64,000 nucleotides of DNA from Seongchinamella unica. GTDB lineage: Bacteria; Pseudomonadota; Gammaproteobacteria; Pseudomonadales; Halieaceae. The notes below the pieces were generated by a model that saw only the letters and a program-made list of their open reading frames with translations, searched no databases and was not told where the DNA came from. The stretch lies in assembly GCF_004354085.1 (NCBI RefSeq), contig NZ_SMSE01000002.1, forward strand, positions 248,001-312,000, in the 5' to 3' direction. The translations under genes were made by a program, and so were the position numbers. Positions 1 through 9,829 of this stretch are shown piece by piece (the first letter of the stretch is position 1; every line of letters starts with the position of its first letter).

Positions 1-80
1 ACCACCACGAACTCATCGGCGGTGTCTACCAGGGTGCCGTCCAGGTCGAACAGCACGGCCTTGAGCCGGACCGGGCTCAC
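1..80 (-). CDS. HAD-family sugar-phosphate phosphatase, Gph/MupP type (5' fragment)
   Basis: Only the first 26 codons are inside the window; the gene runs off the left edge. The N-terminus contains AVLFDLDGTLVDT, the DxDGT nucleophile motif of haloacid-dehalogenase phosphatases. The GTG start overlaps the ubiG stop in a GTGA arrangement, so the two are translationally coupled. In Pseudomonas the phosphatase next to ubiG is MupP (N-acetylmuramate 6-phosphate phosphatase of peptidoglycan recycling); phosphoglycolate phosphatase is the other common annotation. The fragment cannot separate the two. Confidence 0.8.
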   Translation of the reverse strand, partial: MSPVRLKAVLFDLDGTLVDTADEFVV

Positions 81-787
81 GCGGGTTTTACCGCGTGAAC
101 GAGGTAGTTGACACTGACGTCCCCGGGGTTGAGCCGGTAGTTGCGGGTGATCGGGTTGTAGGTGAGTCCGGTCATGTCTTCCAGCACCAGGCCGGCGTCA
201 CGCAACCAGCCTGCCAGTTCGGAGGGCTTGATGAATTTGTCATACTCGTGGGTGCCCGCCGGCAATAGCTGGAGAATATGCTCGGCGCCGACAATGGCGA
301 ACAGGAAGGCCTTGGGATTTCGATTAATGGTGGAGAAGTACAGCGCTGCCCCGGGTCTGGCCATGTCCGCGCAGGCCTGTATGACCGCACCCGGGTCGGG
401 CACATGTTCCAGCATTTCCAGACAGCAGACGATGTCGAAACTTTCCGGCTGGCCGGCGGCCAGCGTCTCGGCGGTGCTGTGCAGGTACTCAACTTCAACC
501 CCGGACTCCAGCTGGTGCAGCCTGGCTACCGCAAGGGGGGCTTCCCCCATGTCGATACCCGTCACCCGGGCGCCGCGCTGGGCCATGGCTTCCGCCAGTA
601 TGCCGCCGCCGCAGCCGACGTCTACCAGCCGTTTGCCGGCCACCGGTGAAAGCCGGTCAATGTAGTTTGCCCGCAGCGGGTTGATGTCGTGCAGGGGTTT
701 GAATTCGCTGTTACGGTCCCACCAGCGTGAGGCGAGGGCTTCAAACTTGGCGATTTCCGCCGGATCGACATTGGCTTCAGAGGTCAT
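77..787 (-). CDS. ubiG: Ubiquinone biosynthesis O-methyltransferase UbiG
   Basis: SAM-dependent methyltransferase for the two O-methylation steps of ubiquinone synthesis. The 236-residue length is normal for the family. Class I methyltransferase motif I (VDVGCGGGILAE) lies at about residues 55-66, followed by an acidic cofactor-binding residue in GIDMGE. The N-terminal WWD and the PLHDINPLRANYI segment are typical of UbiG. It lies between an amidohydrolase gene upstream (4-bp gap) and a HAD phosphatase downstream (overlapping), all on the minus strand, as in Pseudomonas. Confidence 0.96.
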   Translation of the reverse strand: MTSEANVDPAEIAKFEALASRWWDRNSEFKPLHDINPLRANYIDRLSPVAGKRLVDVGCGGGILAEAMAQRGARVTGIDMGEAPLAVARLHQLESGVEVEYLHSTAETLAAGQPESFDIVCCLEMLEHVPDPGAVIQACADMARPGAALYFSTINRNPKAFLFAIVGAEHILQLLPAGTHEYDKFIKPSELAGWLRDAGLVLEDMTGLTYNPITRNYRLNPGDVSVNYLVHAVKPA

Positions 788-791
788 GTGC

Positions 792-2123
792 TCAGGCCTG
801 TTGGCTGTTGATTTTCTGCTGCCAGCGCGCGCAGCGCGAGAGCAGGTCAGTGATGTTGATACGGGTCAGGTTGCCCTCCCGGACCAGCACGTGGCCCGCC
901 ACCCAGCTGTGCGTCACCTGGCTGCCGTTGCAGGCGTAGACCAGTTGCGACAGCGGGTTGTAGAGCGGCTGGCACTCGGGGCCGGAGAGATTCACGGCGA
1001 TCAGGTCGGCCTGCTTGCCGGTCTCCAGGCTGCCGATATCGTCGGCCAGCCCCATTGCCCGGGCTCCGCCCATGGTGGCCATGTACAGGCTGTCCTCGGC
1101 GGGCACGGCGGCGGCGTCCGCAGCGGACAGTTTGCCCAGCAGGGCGGCTGACTGCATTTCCATGAACATATTGAGACCGTTGTTGCTGGCCGCACCATCG
1201 GTGCCCAAAGCGACGTTAATGCCCTTGTCGAGCAATCTGGCGGCAGGGCAGGCGCCGGAGGCCAGCTTCATATTGGATTTGGGGCAGTGCACCACATGAG
1301 CGCCGGTGGCCGCCAGCAGGGCCATGTCCTGGTCACCCAGGTCGGTCATGTGGACACACTGGGTGCGCGGCCCCAGCAGGCCGATGGCGTTGAGTGTGTC
1401 CAGCGGGCGCTCGCCGTTTTCTTCCACCGCGGCCAGTACCTCGCCGGTGGTCTCGTGCAGGTGAATCTGCACCGGCACGTCCAGCTCCGCCGCCAGGGTC
1501 GCTACTTTCTGCAGGTTGGGCCTGGACACGGTATAGGGCGCGTGGGGCCCGAAGCCGACGGTCACCAGCGCCTGGTGCTTGAGGTCGTCACGCAGGCGCA
1601 GCCCCTTGCTGATGTATTCGTCGGCATCCCGGGCCCAGGCGGTAGCGAAGTCCAGTACCGGGAAGACGAGCTGGCTGCGGATGCCGCTGCTGATGGCCGC
1701 GGCCGCGGCCGCGTCGGGAAAAAAGTACATGTCGCTGAAGGTGGTGGTGCCGCTGCGCAGCATTTCCGCAATGGCCAGTTCTGTGCCGTCACGGACGAAC
1801 TCGGCGCTGACGTGCTGGCCCTCGGCGGGCCAGATATGTTGTTCCAGCCAGGGGATCAGTGGCAGGTCGTCGGCGAAGCCGCGCAACAGGCTCATGGCAG
1901 CGTGGCCGTGCAGGTTGACCAGCCCCGGCATCAGCGCCTGACCGGGCAGTTCCAGCTCCTCGTCCGCCTGCAGATCGCGGGCCCGGTCGCGGGGCAGTAT
2001 GTGGCTGATACGCCCGCCGCTAATCGCCAGGCTGTGCTTGTCCAGGACCACGCCCCGGGGCACAACCGGTACGATCCAATCCGGGTGTAGCAGGGTGTCG
2101 ACGATGTTTTCTGGCGCGCTCAT
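792..2123 (-). CDS. mtaD: 5-methylthioadenosine/S-adenosylhomocysteine deaminase (TRZ/ATZ amidohydrolase)
   Basis: Metal-dependent deaminase of the amidohydrolase superfamily. Metal ligands are visible in LHGHAAM (His72, His74), in HLHET near residue 221 and in GTDGAASNN near residue 309. Length 443 aa is typical. The Pseudomonas gene at this position next to ubiG is a methylthioadenosine deaminase, which feeds purine and methionine salvage; that is the best functional guess here. It is the first gene of a minus-strand operon with ubiG and the phosphatase, and is divergent from gyrA. Confidence 0.87.
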   Translation of the reverse strand: MSAPENIVDTLLHPDWIVPVVPRGVVLDKHSLAISGGRISHILPRDRARDLQADEELELPGQALMPGLVNLHGHAAMSLLRGFADDLPLIPWLEQHIWPAEGQHVSAEFVRDGTELAIAEMLRSGTTTFSDMYFFPDAAAAAAISSGIRSQLVFPVLDFATAWARDADEYISKGLRLRDDLKHQALVTVGFGPHAPYTVSRPNLQKVATLAAELDVPVQIHLHETTGEVLAAVEENGERPLDTLNAIGLLGPRTQCVHMTDLGDQDMALLAATGAHVVHCPKSNMKLASGACPAARLLDKGINVALGTDGAASNNGLNMFMEMQSAALLGKLSAADAAAVPAEDSLYMATMGGARAMGLADDIGSLETGKQADLIAVNLSGPECQPLYNPLSQLVYACNGSQVTHSWVAGHVLVREGNLTRINITDLLSRCARWQQKINSQQA

Positions 2124-2433
2124 AGGCTCCCGTTTGCAGGTTCAGGCCGTTTCGATTTGCACAAAATTTCGCCACTTGTGAGGGCGTCGGCGGCAAACCC
2201 TCGAAGCGGGGCAAAGTATAACCCCTGGCACCGCCGATTGTCGGCGAAATTCTTTAAAAACATGGTAGTTAGGGGGTGAATTCCGTATAATTGGCGGTTT
2301 GTGTTTCGGGGCGCGCAACGTTGTTTTTGCCGCTCTCCCAGGGTGTCTGCGGGCGCCTCTTCCCGGGAGCGCGGCAACCATAACTCACACGATAAAAAGG
2401 CCTTTTTGCTGGACCTGAAGGAAACAGTGCTAC
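2124..2433. promoter_or_regulatory. Divergent promoter region between mtaD and gyrA
   Basis: This 310-bp gap contains no convincing gene. A good -10 hexamer TATAAT is at 2286-2291 on the plus strand, suited to gyrA, with only a poor -35 about 17 bp upstream (near 2263). A 9-bp inverted repeat, AATTTCGCC at 2164-2172 and GGCGAAATT at 2243-2251, flanks the promoter-proximal segment. The gyrA leader would be about 135 nt. Promoter assignment is by eye only. Confidence 0.45.
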
Positions 2434-5073
2434 ATGGGTGATTTAGCCAAAGAAATTCTTCCCGTCAATATCGAAGACGAGATGAAGCAGTCGTATCTCG
2501 ATTACGCCATGAGCGTCATCGTGGGCCGGGCTCTGCCGGACGTCAGAGACGGTCTGAAGCCGGTGCATCGCCGGGTCCTGTTCGCGATGAACGAGCTGAA
2601 TAACGACTGGAACAAGGCCTACAAGAAGTCGGCCCGTGTGGTGGGTGACGTGATCGGTAAGTACCATCCCCACGGTGACTCGGCGGTGTATGACACCATT
2701 GTGCGGATGGCCCAGCCCTTCTCCATGCGTTACATGATGGTCGATGGCCAGGGTAATTTCGGTTCCATCGACGGCGATAACGCCGCCGCCATGCGTTATA
2801 CCGAAATCCGCATGCAGAAGATCTCCCACCAGATGCTGGCAGATCTCGACAAGGAAACCGTGGATTTCGTCGACAATTACGACGGCACTGAGCAGATTCC
2901 CGCGGTGTTGCCTACCCGCGTGCCCAACCTGCTGGTCAATGGTTCTTCCGGTATCGCCGTGGGTATGGCGACCAATATTCCACCCCACAACCTGACCGAG
3001 GTTGTCAGCGGCTGCCTGGCTCTGCTGGCCGATTCCGAGCTGACCGTGGATGAGCTGATGGAGTACATCCCGGGCCCTGACTTCCCCACCGGCGCCATCA
3101 TTAATGGCCGCGCGGGCATCATCCAGGCCTATCGGACCGGCCGCGGTCGCATCTATGTCCGTGCTCGCGCGGAGGTGATTACCGACGAAAAGCGCGGCAA
3201 GGACATCATTATTATTCACGAAATTCCCTACCAGCTGAACAAGGCACGTTTGATAGAACGCATCGCCGAGCTGGTGAAAGAGAAAAAAATCGAGGGCATC
3301 ACCGAGCTGCGGGACGAGTCCGACAAGGATGGCCTGCGTGTGGTCATCGAGCTGCGGCGGGGGGAAGTGGGCGACGTGGTCCTCAACAACCTGTACGCCC
3401 AGACCCAGTTGCAGGCCGTGTTCGGTATCAACATGGTGGCGCTGGTGGATGGCCAGCCGAAAATCCTCAATCTAAAGGAAATACTCGAGGCCTTTATCCG
3501 CCACCGTCGCGAGGTGGTGACCCGGCGCACGGTCTACCTGCTGCGCAAGGCGCGTGAGCGGGGCCATATTCTGGAAGGGCTGGCCATCGCCCTGGCCAAT
3601 ATCGATCCGGTGATCGAGCTGATCAAGGCCTCGCCGAGTTCCGCGGAGGCGAAAGAGAAACTGATTGCCCAAGCCTGGGAACCCGGCGATGTCACCGGCA
3701 TGCTGGAGCGTGCCGGCGAGCATGCCTGTCGGCCGGAGCATCTGGAGCCCCAGTACGGACTGCACGAGGGGCTCTACCACCTGTCGCCGGCACAGGCCCA
3801 GGCCATCCTGGAATTGCGCCTGCACCGCCTCACCGGCCTGGAGCACGAGAAGCTGCTCAGCGAATTCGAGGAAAAACTGCGGGAAATTGGCGAGTTCCTG
3901 GAAATCCTCTCGGATCCCGAACGCCTCAAGGCGGTGATCCGCGAGGAACTGGAAGAGATCGCCACCGAATACGGTGACGAGCGCCTGACCGAAATCACCG
4001 CCTCCCAGCACGATCTTACCGTCGAGGATCTGATTACCGAGGAAGACCGGGTGGTCACCATCTCTCACGGCGGCTATGCCAAGACACAGCCCTTATCCGA
4101 TTACCAGGCCCAGCGTCGTGGCGGCATGGGCAAGTCGGCCACGGCAGTGAAGGACGAGGACTTCGTCGAACACCTGTTGATTGCCAGCACCCACGCCACG
4201 ATCCTGTGCTTTTCCAACCTGGGCAAAGTTTACTGGCTGAAGGTGTACCAGATCCCGCTGGCCGGTCGGAACTCCCGCGGCCGGCCCATGGTAAACCTGC
4301 TGCCGCTGGAAGAAGGGGAACGGGTAACCTCTATTCTGCCGGTGGAAGAGTATACCGAGGGCCACTATATCTTCATGGCGACCGCCAACGGCACCGTGAA
4401 GAAGACAGCCCTCACCAACTTCGCCCGCCAGCGCAGTGTCGGCCTGCGTGCCCTTGAACTGGAGGAGGGTGACGTGCTGGTGGGCACCGCAATCACCACC
4501 GGCGACTGCGACGTGATGCTGCTGTCCAGCGAGGGCAAGGCGGTGCGTTTCAGGGAAGATGATGTGCGCGCCATGGGCCGAACCGCCAGGGGTGTGCGCG
4601 GCATCAAGCTGGGCACTGGCCACGAAATGATTTCACTGATTATTCCGCGCGAGGGTGGCCGGGTGCTGACGGTGTCGGAGCACGGGTACGGCAAGCGCAC
4701 GGAAATTACCGAATTTCCCACCAAGGGCCGGGGCACCAAGGGTGTTATCGCCATGCAGACCTCCGAACGGAACGGCAAGCTGGTGGGCGCGGTGCAGGTA
4801 TTCGACGGTGATCAGCTCATGCTGATCTCCAACCAGGGTACCCTGGTGCGCACCCGGGCCGACGAAGTGTCCGTGCTGGGGCGCAACACCCAGGGCGTCA
4901 GGGTCATTCGCACCAAAAGTGATGAGTCGCTGGTGAGTGTGGAGCGCATTGATGAGCCGGAAGAAGATCCGGAACTGGAAGGCGCAGTAACTGCCGAATC
5001 GGGGGAGCCCGGTTCCGAGACGGGAGAAGCTTCTGCTGCGGATGATGCCAGCGACGATGCCGAAACCCATTAA
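2434..5073 (+). CDS. gyrA: DNA gyrase subunit A
   Basis: Breakage-reunion subunit of the type II topoisomerase that introduces negative supercoils. The catalytic tyrosine is Tyr122 in AAMRYTEIR. The quinolone-resistance-determining region reads [11 protein letters not shown] with Ser83 and Asp87 in E. coli numbering, the wild-type (susceptible) residues. The GyrA box that starts the DNA-wrapping C-terminal beta-pinwheel is QRRGGMG, with Met where E. coli has Lys. The 879-aa length and acidic C-terminal tail are normal. Next gene is serC after about 190 bp containing a REP-like palindrome. Confidence 0.98.
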   Translation: MGDLAKEILPVNIEDEMKQSYLDYAMSVIVGRALPDVRDGLKPVHRRVLFAMNELNNDWNKAYKKSARVVGDVIGKYHPHGDSAVYDTIVRMAQPFSMRYMMVDGQGNFGSIDGDNAAAMRYTEIRMQKISHQMLADLDKETVDFVDNYDGTEQIPAVLPTRVPNLLVNGSSGIAVGMATNIPPHNLTEVVSGCLALLADSELTVDELMEYIPGPDFPTGAIINGRAGIIQAYRTGRGRIYVRARAEVITDEKRGKDIIIIHEIPYQLNKARLIERIAELVKEKKIEGITELRDESDKDGLRVVIELRRGEVGDVVLNNLYAQTQLQAVFGINMVALVDGQPKILNLKEILEAFIRHRREVVTRRTVYLLRKARERGHILEGLAIALANIDPVIELIKASPSSAEAKEKLIAQAWEPGDVTGMLERAGEHACRPEHLEPQYGLHEGLYHLSPAQAQAILELRLHRLTGLEHEKLLSEFEEKLREIGEFLEILSDPERLKAVIREELEEIATEYGDERLTEITASQHDLTVEDLITEEDRVVTISHGGYAKTQPLSDYQAQRRGGMGKSATAVKDEDFVEHLLIASTHATILCFSNLGKVYWLKVYQIPLAGRNSRGRPMVNLLPLEEGERVTSILPVEEYTEGHYIFMATANGTVKKTALTNFARQRSVGLRALELEEGDVLVGTAITTGDCDVMLLSSEGKAVRFREDDVRAMGRTARGVRGIKLGTGHEMISLIIPREGGRVLTVSEHGYGKRTEITEFPTKGRGTKGVIAMQTSERNGKLVGAVQVFDGDQLMLISNQGTLVRTRADEVSVLGRNTQGVRVIRTKSDESLVSVERIDEPEEDPELEGAVTAESGEPGSETGEASAADDASDDAETH

Positions 5074-5174
5074 CGCTGCGGGGGTGGTTATCCCGGCGCG
5101 GTCCTGTGGCGATAAGGGCCTGAATGACGATTAGGGGCTGAATAGTCTGGCAATACAGGACAATGCAGAGCTAC

Positions 5175-5201
5175 CGTCATCCCGGCGTACGCCGGGATCC
5201 A
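5175..5201. repeat. REP-type palindrome between gyrA and serC
   Basis: GTCATCCCGGCG-TACGCCGGGATCCA forms a perfect 10-bp stem. It is a single half of the element seen complete (two inverted halves) at 8435-8503, 43659-43741 and 43794-43876. No plain U-tract follows, so it is a repeat family member rather than a normal terminator. Confidence 0.8.
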
Positions 5202-5265
5202 TTTGGTCGGGTCCTTGCTGGCCGCCCGCGATACAACAACACCTTGATGTAAAGAGAACGTGATT

Positions 5266-6345
5266 ATGACCCGCTGTTACAACTTTTGCGCCGGCCCCGC
5301 CGCATTACCGCAAGTGGTACTGGAAAAGGCCCGCGATGAAATGCTGGACTGGCACGGTGCCGGCCTGTCCATCATGGAGATGAGCCATCGCAGCCCGGAG
5401 GTCGTTGGGGTTGCCCAGCGTGCCGAGGCAGACCTCAGGGAGTTGCTGGGCATTTCCGATGACTATGCCGTGCTGTTTCTGCAGGGCGGAGCCAGCACCC
5501 AGTTCGCCGCGGTGCCTTTGAACCTGGCAGGTGAAAATGACCTGGCTGACTACGTCAACACCGGGCAGTGGTCAAAAAAGGCAATTGCCGAGGGCAGGCG
5601 TTTCACCCGGGTGAACGTGGCCGCCAGTTCCGAGGACAGCAACTTCTCTACCATACCGCCGCGGGAAAGCTGGCAGCTCTCCGCCGACGCGGCCTACCTC
5701 CATTACACGCCCAATGAAACCATTGGCGGCGTGGAATACTTCTGGGTGCCGGAAGCGTCGGCGCCACTGGTTGTGGACATGTCCTCTACCATCCTGTCCC
5801 GCCCGGTGAACGTGGCCGATTATGGCGTGATCTACGCCGGGGCACAGAAAAACATCGGTCCGGCGGGCCTGACGCTGGTCATCGTTCGCCGTGACCTGCT
5901 GGGCAGGGCAGGCGACAAGTGCCCAGCGATGCTCAACTGGCAGACTGCCGCTGACAATGATTCCATGTATAACACGCCGCCCACTTTTGCCCTGTACCTT
6001 GCGGGCCTGGTGTTCGAGTGGCTCAAGGAGCAGGGCGGCCTGGCAGCCATGGAACGGCTTAATCGCCGCAAGGCCGGGAAACTGTACGCCGCCATCGATA
6101 GCTCCGCCTTCTACGCCAACCCGGTTGAAGTGCAGAGCCGCTCGCTGATGAACGTGCCCTTCACCCTGGCAGACGACGCGCTGGACAAACAGTTCCTGGC
6201 AGAGGCAGACGCCGCAGGGCTGCTCAACCTCAAGGGGCATCGGTCGGTCGGGGGTATGCGGGCCAGCATTTATAACGCAGTGGGCGAGGACGCCGTCGAT
6301 GCGCTGATCGCCTTCATGCAGGACTTTGAGCAACGCAACGGGTAA
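5266..6345 (+). CDS. serC: Phosphoserine aminotransferase
   Basis: PLP enzyme converting 3-phosphohydroxypyruvate to phosphoserine (serine pathway) and acting in pyridoxal phosphate synthesis. The N-terminus RCYNFCAGPAALP and the PLP lysine region YAGAQKNIGPAG are diagnostic. The ATG at 5266 is preferred because AAGAGAA lies about 8 nt upstream; an in-frame GTG at 5260 would sit too close to that site. It is followed after 3 bp by pheA, so serC-pheA-tyrA form one operon, as in Pseudomonas. Confidence 0.97.
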   Translation: MTRCYNFCAGPAALPQVVLEKARDEMLDWHGAGLSIMEMSHRSPEVVGVAQRAEADLRELLGISDDYAVLFLQGGASTQFAAVPLNLAGENDLADYVNTGQWSKKAIAEGRRFTRVNVAASSEDSNFSTIPPRESWQLSADAAYLHYTPNETIGGVEYFWVPEASAPLVVDMSSTILSRPVNVADYGVIYAGAQKNIGPAGLTLVIVRRDLLGRAGDKCPAMLNWQTAADNDSMYNTPPTFALYLAGLVFEWLKEQGGLAAMERLNRRKAGKLYAAIDSSAFYANPVEVQSRSLMNVPFTLADDALDKQFLAEADAAGLLNLKGHRSVGGMRASIYNAVGEDAVDALIAFMQDFEQRNG

Positions 6346-6348
6346 GCC

Positions 6349-7476
6349 ATGGCTGAATCTGGAGATAACAGGAGCCTGGAGCAGGTCAGGGCGGACATTG
6401 ACGCCATCGACCGGGAAATCCAGCAACTGATCAGTCGTCGGGCCCGCTGTGCCCAGCGCGTGGCCGATATCAAACTGGCGGAGGTACAGGCAGCCCGGGA
6501 AGCGGGTGAGGCTGAGACCGAAGTCGTGTACTACCGTCCGGAACGCGAGGCCCAGGTGCTCAAGCGCATCATTGACCGCAACGAAGGCCCGCTGGAAGGG
6601 GAGACAGTCGCCCATATTTTTCGCGAAATCATGTCCTCCTGCCTGGCGCTGGAAAAACCCCTGCAGGTGGCCTTTCTTGGTCCTGAGGGCACCTTCACCC
6701 AGGCGGCGGCCATCAAGCATTTCGGTCACGCGGCACTGTGCGTGCCCCAGGGCACGATCGATTCGGTATTTGCCCAGGTCGAGTCCGGTGAGTGTAATTA
6801 CGGCGTGGTGCCGGTGGAAAACTCCACCGAGGGCATGGTCAGCCATACCCTGGATAATTTCATGGATTCCGGACTGAAAATTTCCGGCGAGGTGGAGCTG
6901 GCCATTGCCCATCACCTGCTGGTTGCCAGCCACACCGGCAAGGACGACATTACCCGCATCTGCGCCCACCAGCAGGCCCTGGCCCAGTGTCGCAACTGGC
7001 TCGATGGCCACTGGCCCCACGTGGAACGGGAGGCGGTGAGCAGCAATGGCGAGGCCGCGCGCATGGCGCTGGAAATCCCTGGCGTAGCGGCCATCGCCGG
7101 TGATATGGCGGCGGACCTGTATGGCCTGGAAAAGCTCGCGGAAAACATCGAGGACTATGCCGATAACACAACCCGCTTCCTGGTCATCGGCAGGGAAGAG
7201 GTACCGCCCTCGGGGCGCGACAAGACCTCCATTATCGTTTCCAGTCGCAACAAGCCGGGCGCCTTGTTCACCCTGCTGGACCCCTTCCGCAAGGCGGGGG
7301 TGAGCCTGACCCGGATCGACACCCGGCCCTCGCGCACGGAGAAGTGGGCCTATGTCTTCTTCATCGAATTTGAAGGGCACCTGCAGGACGAAAATATCGC
7401 TGCCATCGTTGCCGAACTGGAAGAGCAGTCGATCCTGCTCAAGCCCCTGGGCTCCTATCCCCGGGCTGTATTGTAA
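6349..7476 (+). CDS. pheA: Bifunctional chorismate mutase/prephenate dehydratase (P-protein)
   Basis: Converts chorismate to prephenate and then phenylpyruvate for phenylalanine synthesis. Residues 1-90 are an AroQ-type chorismate mutase (IDAIDREIQQLISRRARCAQ). The prephenate dehydratase domain starts near residue 103 (VAFLGPEGTFTQAA) and includes VPVENSTEGMV. The C-terminal ACT domain for phenylalanine feedback has GALFTLL and a TRPSRTEKWAY segment in place of the classical ESRP. The start lies 3 bp after the serC stop. The hisC2-type aminotransferase found downstream of pheA in Pseudomonas is absent here. Confidence 0.97.
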   Translation: MAESGDNRSLEQVRADIDAIDREIQQLISRRARCAQRVADIKLAEVQAAREAGEAETEVVYYRPEREAQVLKRIIDRNEGPLEGETVAHIFREIMSSCLALEKPLQVAFLGPEGTFTQAAAIKHFGHAALCVPQGTIDSVFAQVESGECNYGVVPVENSTEGMVSHTLDNFMDSGLKISGEVELAIAHHLLVASHTGKDDITRICAHQQALAQCRNWLDGHWPHVEREAVSSNGEAARMALEIPGVAAIAGDMAADLYGLEKLAENIEDYADNTTRFLVIGREEVPPSGRDKTSIIVSSRNKPGALFTLLDPFRKAGVSLTRIDTRPSRTEKWAYVFFIEFEGHLQDENIAAIVAELEEQSILLKPLGSYPRAVL

Positions 7477-7482
7477 CTGGCC

Positions 7483-8394
7483 ATGGCTGAACGGGTAGAT
7501 ACAGTTGCTATTCTGGGCCTTGGCCTGATTGGCGGGTCCCTTGCCAGGGCACTGCGGGCCAATGGTTTTTGTCGTCGGGTTATCGGCTACGGTCACCGGG
7601 AGCCTTCCCTGCGCCGCGGCGTGGAACTGGGCGTCATCGACGATTTCACCCTGGATCTCGACGAGGTCATCAGCCAGGCCGACATTCTGGTCATCTGTAC
7701 CCCCACCCTGGTGGCTGCCGAGGTCCTCGCCGCCATCCTGCCCCGCTTGCAGGGCCTGGCGAGGGCACCGGTGATTACCGACGCCGCCAGCGTCAAGGGC
7801 AGCCTGTACCGGGCGGCAAAGGCGGCCTGTGACGGCAGTTTTCCTCCCGGCTTGGTTCTCGGTCATCCCATCGCCGGTTCGGAGCGCAGCGGGGTGGAAG
7901 CCTCGAAAGCGGACTTGTATGAGAATCACCGGGTCATACTGACCCCGGTGGCCGAGAACGACAGCGAAGCTGTCGAGCTGGTGCGCGATATGTGGCTGGC
8001 TACCGGCGCCGAAGTTGTCGAGATGGAGGTTGAGCAGCACGATGCCGTGCTTGCCGCCACCAGTCATCTGCCCCATGTGCTGGCGTACGCCCTGGTTGAC
8101 GCCCTGGCCCGGTCGGATTCCAGCGAGGAGATTTTTCGCTGTGCCGCCGGTGGCTTTCGTGACTTTACCCGTATCGCCTCCTCGGACCCGGTGATGTGGC
8201 GGGATATCGCCATCGCCAACCGTTCGGCCTTGCTGGACGCTATTGACCTGTTCAGTGAGCACCTCGGGCAGTTGCGCGAAGCTGTGGCCGCAGAGGACTC
8301 GGAAGGAATGCATGCGACGTTTACCCGGGCCAAGGCGGCGCGGGATGATTTTGCGGCGATCCTTGCCCAGAGAGGGCAGGGGAAGCAGGGCTAG
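7483..8394 (+). CDS. tyrA: Prephenate/arogenate (cyclohexadienyl) dehydrogenase
   Basis: NAD(P)-dependent oxidative decarboxylation in tyrosine synthesis. The Rossmann motif GLGLIGGSLARAL is at residues 10-22 and HPIAGSERSGVEAS is the substrate-binding histidine region. At 303 aa it is a stand-alone enzyme. In Pseudomonas the homologous protein is fused to the N-terminus of AroA; here the two are separated by a stop codon and about 127 bp occupied by a complete REP pair. It starts 6 bp after pheA, so it is co-transcribed. Confidence 0.95.
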   Translation: MAERVDTVAILGLGLIGGSLARALRANGFCRRVIGYGHREPSLRRGVELGVIDDFTLDLDEVISQADILVICTPTLVAAEVLAAILPRLQGLARAPVITDAASVKGSLYRAAKAACDGSFPPGLVLGHPIAGSERSGVEASKADLYENHRVILTPVAENDSEAVELVRDMWLATGAEVVEMEVEQHDAVLAATSHLPHVLAYALVDALARSDSSEEIFRCAAGGFRDFTRIASSDPVMWRDIAIANRSALLDAIDLFSEHLGQLREAVAAEDSEGMHATFTRAKAARDDFAAILAQRGQGKQG

Positions 8395-8434
8395 AGTCTT
8401 GCGTTTGCCATCGCGGCGATTAATTTAAAGTATC

Positions 8435-8503
8435 GTCATCCCCGCGAAAGCGGGGATCCAGTAGCTTTCTGGATTGCTGGAATCCCGCCTTCGCGGGAAT
8501 GAC
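8435..8503. repeat. Complete REP pair (REPIN-like) between tyrA and aroA
   Basis: Two inverted hairpins: GTCATCCCCGCGAAAGCGGGGATCC on the left and a GGAATCCCGCC-TTCGCGGGAATGAC half on the right, with an AGTAGCTTTCTGGATTGCT spacer. Ends GTCAT and ATGAC are mutual complements. It fills almost all of the gap between tyrA and aroA. An in-frame extension of aroA into this repeat is possible from 8474 but would encode repeat-derived residues. Confidence 0.85.
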
Positions 8504-8521
8504 CCGGTTGGAAACAGGAAT

Positions 8522-9829
8522 ATGGAATTCAAACTACTCCCAGGCGGAACCATCAACGGTGAAGCCCGCGTGCCCGGTGACAAGTCCATGTCGCACCGGT
8601 CGATGATGCTCGGTGCGCTGGCGGAAGGCACTACCCGGGTTACCGGTTTCCTTGAAGGTGAAGACGCCCTCGCTACCCAATCGGCATTCCGTGCCATGGG
8701 TGTGGAGATCGAACGGCTGGGAGAGGGCGAGGTACTGGTGCATGGTGTGGGTCTGCGTGGACTGAAAGCCCCCTCCGGGCCTCTGGATCTGGGCAATGCC
8801 GGCACCGGAATGCGTTTGATGTGCGGCCTCATGGCCGGCCAGACCTTTGATACGGTACTCACCGGTGACGCCTCACTCTGTTCCCGCCCCATGGGTCGGG
8901 TTATCGACCCGTTGACCTTGATGGGGGCGGAAATTGCCTCGGAGGAGGGTGGTCGACCCCCCCTGGTTATCAGCGGCGGCAATTCCCTGCAGGGCATCCA
9001 CTACGACCTGCCCATGGCCAGCGCTCAGGTGAAATCCTGTGTGCTGCTGGCTGGCCTCTATGCCCGGGGCCGGACCTCCGTCACTGAGCCAGCCCCCACC
9101 CGTGATCACACCGAACGCATGCTGCGCGGTTTCGGCTACGAGGTCAGCAACGAAAACGGCGTGATCAGTTTGCAGGGCGGCGGTCGTCTCAAGGCCACGG
9201 ACATCGATGTGCCTGCGGATATCTCCTCGGCCGCCTTTTTCCTGGTGGCGGCCAGCATCACCCCGGGGTCTGATTTACTGCTGACCCACGTGGGTATTAA
9301 CCCCACCCGCACCGGGGTACTGAATATTCTCCGCCTGATGGGCGCGGACATTACCCTGAAAAATGAACGCGAGGTCGGCGGTGAGCCGGTGGCGGACATC
9401 CGGGTTCGTTATGCGCCCTTGCAGGGCATCGATATTCCCGAGGACCAGGTGCCCCTGGCCATTGATGAGTTTCCGGTGCTGTTTATTGCCGCGGCCTGTG
9501 CCGAGGGACGCACCGTGTTGCGCGGTGCCGAGGAGTTGCGGGTCAAGGAGAGCGACCGTATCGCCGCCATGGCCGAAGGGCTGGATACCCTGGGCGTGCC
9601 CAACGAGGTACTGGACGACGGCATTATCATCGACGGTGGCAGTCCGATTGGCGGCGGTGAAATTCGCACCCATATGGATCACCGTATTGCCATGGCCTTT
9701 GCCATCGCCGCACTGCGTGCCGAAAAGGAAATCTACGTGCTGGACTGCGATCACGTGGCCACATCTTTCCCCGGTTTCGATGCGCTGGCCCGGGGCCTGG
9801 GCCTGCAGATCACCGTGCAGGCGGATTGA
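8522..9829 (+). CDS. aroA: 3-phosphoshikimate 1-carboxyvinyltransferase (EPSP synthase)
   Basis: Sixth step of the shikimate pathway. The family motifs PGDKSMSHRS near the N-terminus, LGNAGTGMRLM, and EELRVKESDR are present, and the 435-aa length is normal. The glycine in NAGT is kept, unlike the alanine of CP4-type glyphosate-insensitive enzymes. The ATG at 8522 is chosen because GGAA lies about 8 nt upstream and the protein then begins MEFKLLPGG; the longer reading from 8474 lies inside the REP element. The stop overlaps the cmk start by one base. Confidence 0.96.
   Translation: MEFKLLPGGTINGEARVPGDKSMSHRSMMLGALAEGTTRVTGFLEGEDALATQSAFRAMGVEIERLGEGEVLVHGVGLRGLKAPSGPLDLGNAGTGMRLMCGLMAGQTFDTVLTGDASLCSRPMGRVIDPLTLMGAEIASEEGGRPPLVISGGNSLQGIHYDLPMASAQVKSCVLLAGLYARGRTSVTEPAPTRDHTERMLRGFGYEVSNENGVISLQGGGRLKATDIDVPADISSAAFFLVAASITPGSDLLLTHVGINPTRTGVLNILRLMGADITLKNEREVGGEPVADIRVRYAPLQGIDIPEDQVPLAIDEFPVLFIAAACAEGRTVLRGAEELRVKESDRIAAMAEGLDTLGVPNEVLDDGIIIDGGSPIGGGEIRTHMDHRIAMAFAIAALRAEKEIYVLDCDHVATSFPGFDALARGLGLQITVQAD

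Noticed and set aside
2674-2700. Quinolone-resistance mutation in gyrA
   Set aside because: Ser83 and Asp87 are both wild type, so no target-site resistance is indicated.
5572-8313. A 913-codon open frame on the minus strand opposite serC, pheA and tyrA
   Set aside because: It is antisense to three well-supported enzymes, has no recognisable domain and a His/Gly/Gln-rich composition typical of reverse-frame reading in GC-rich DNA.
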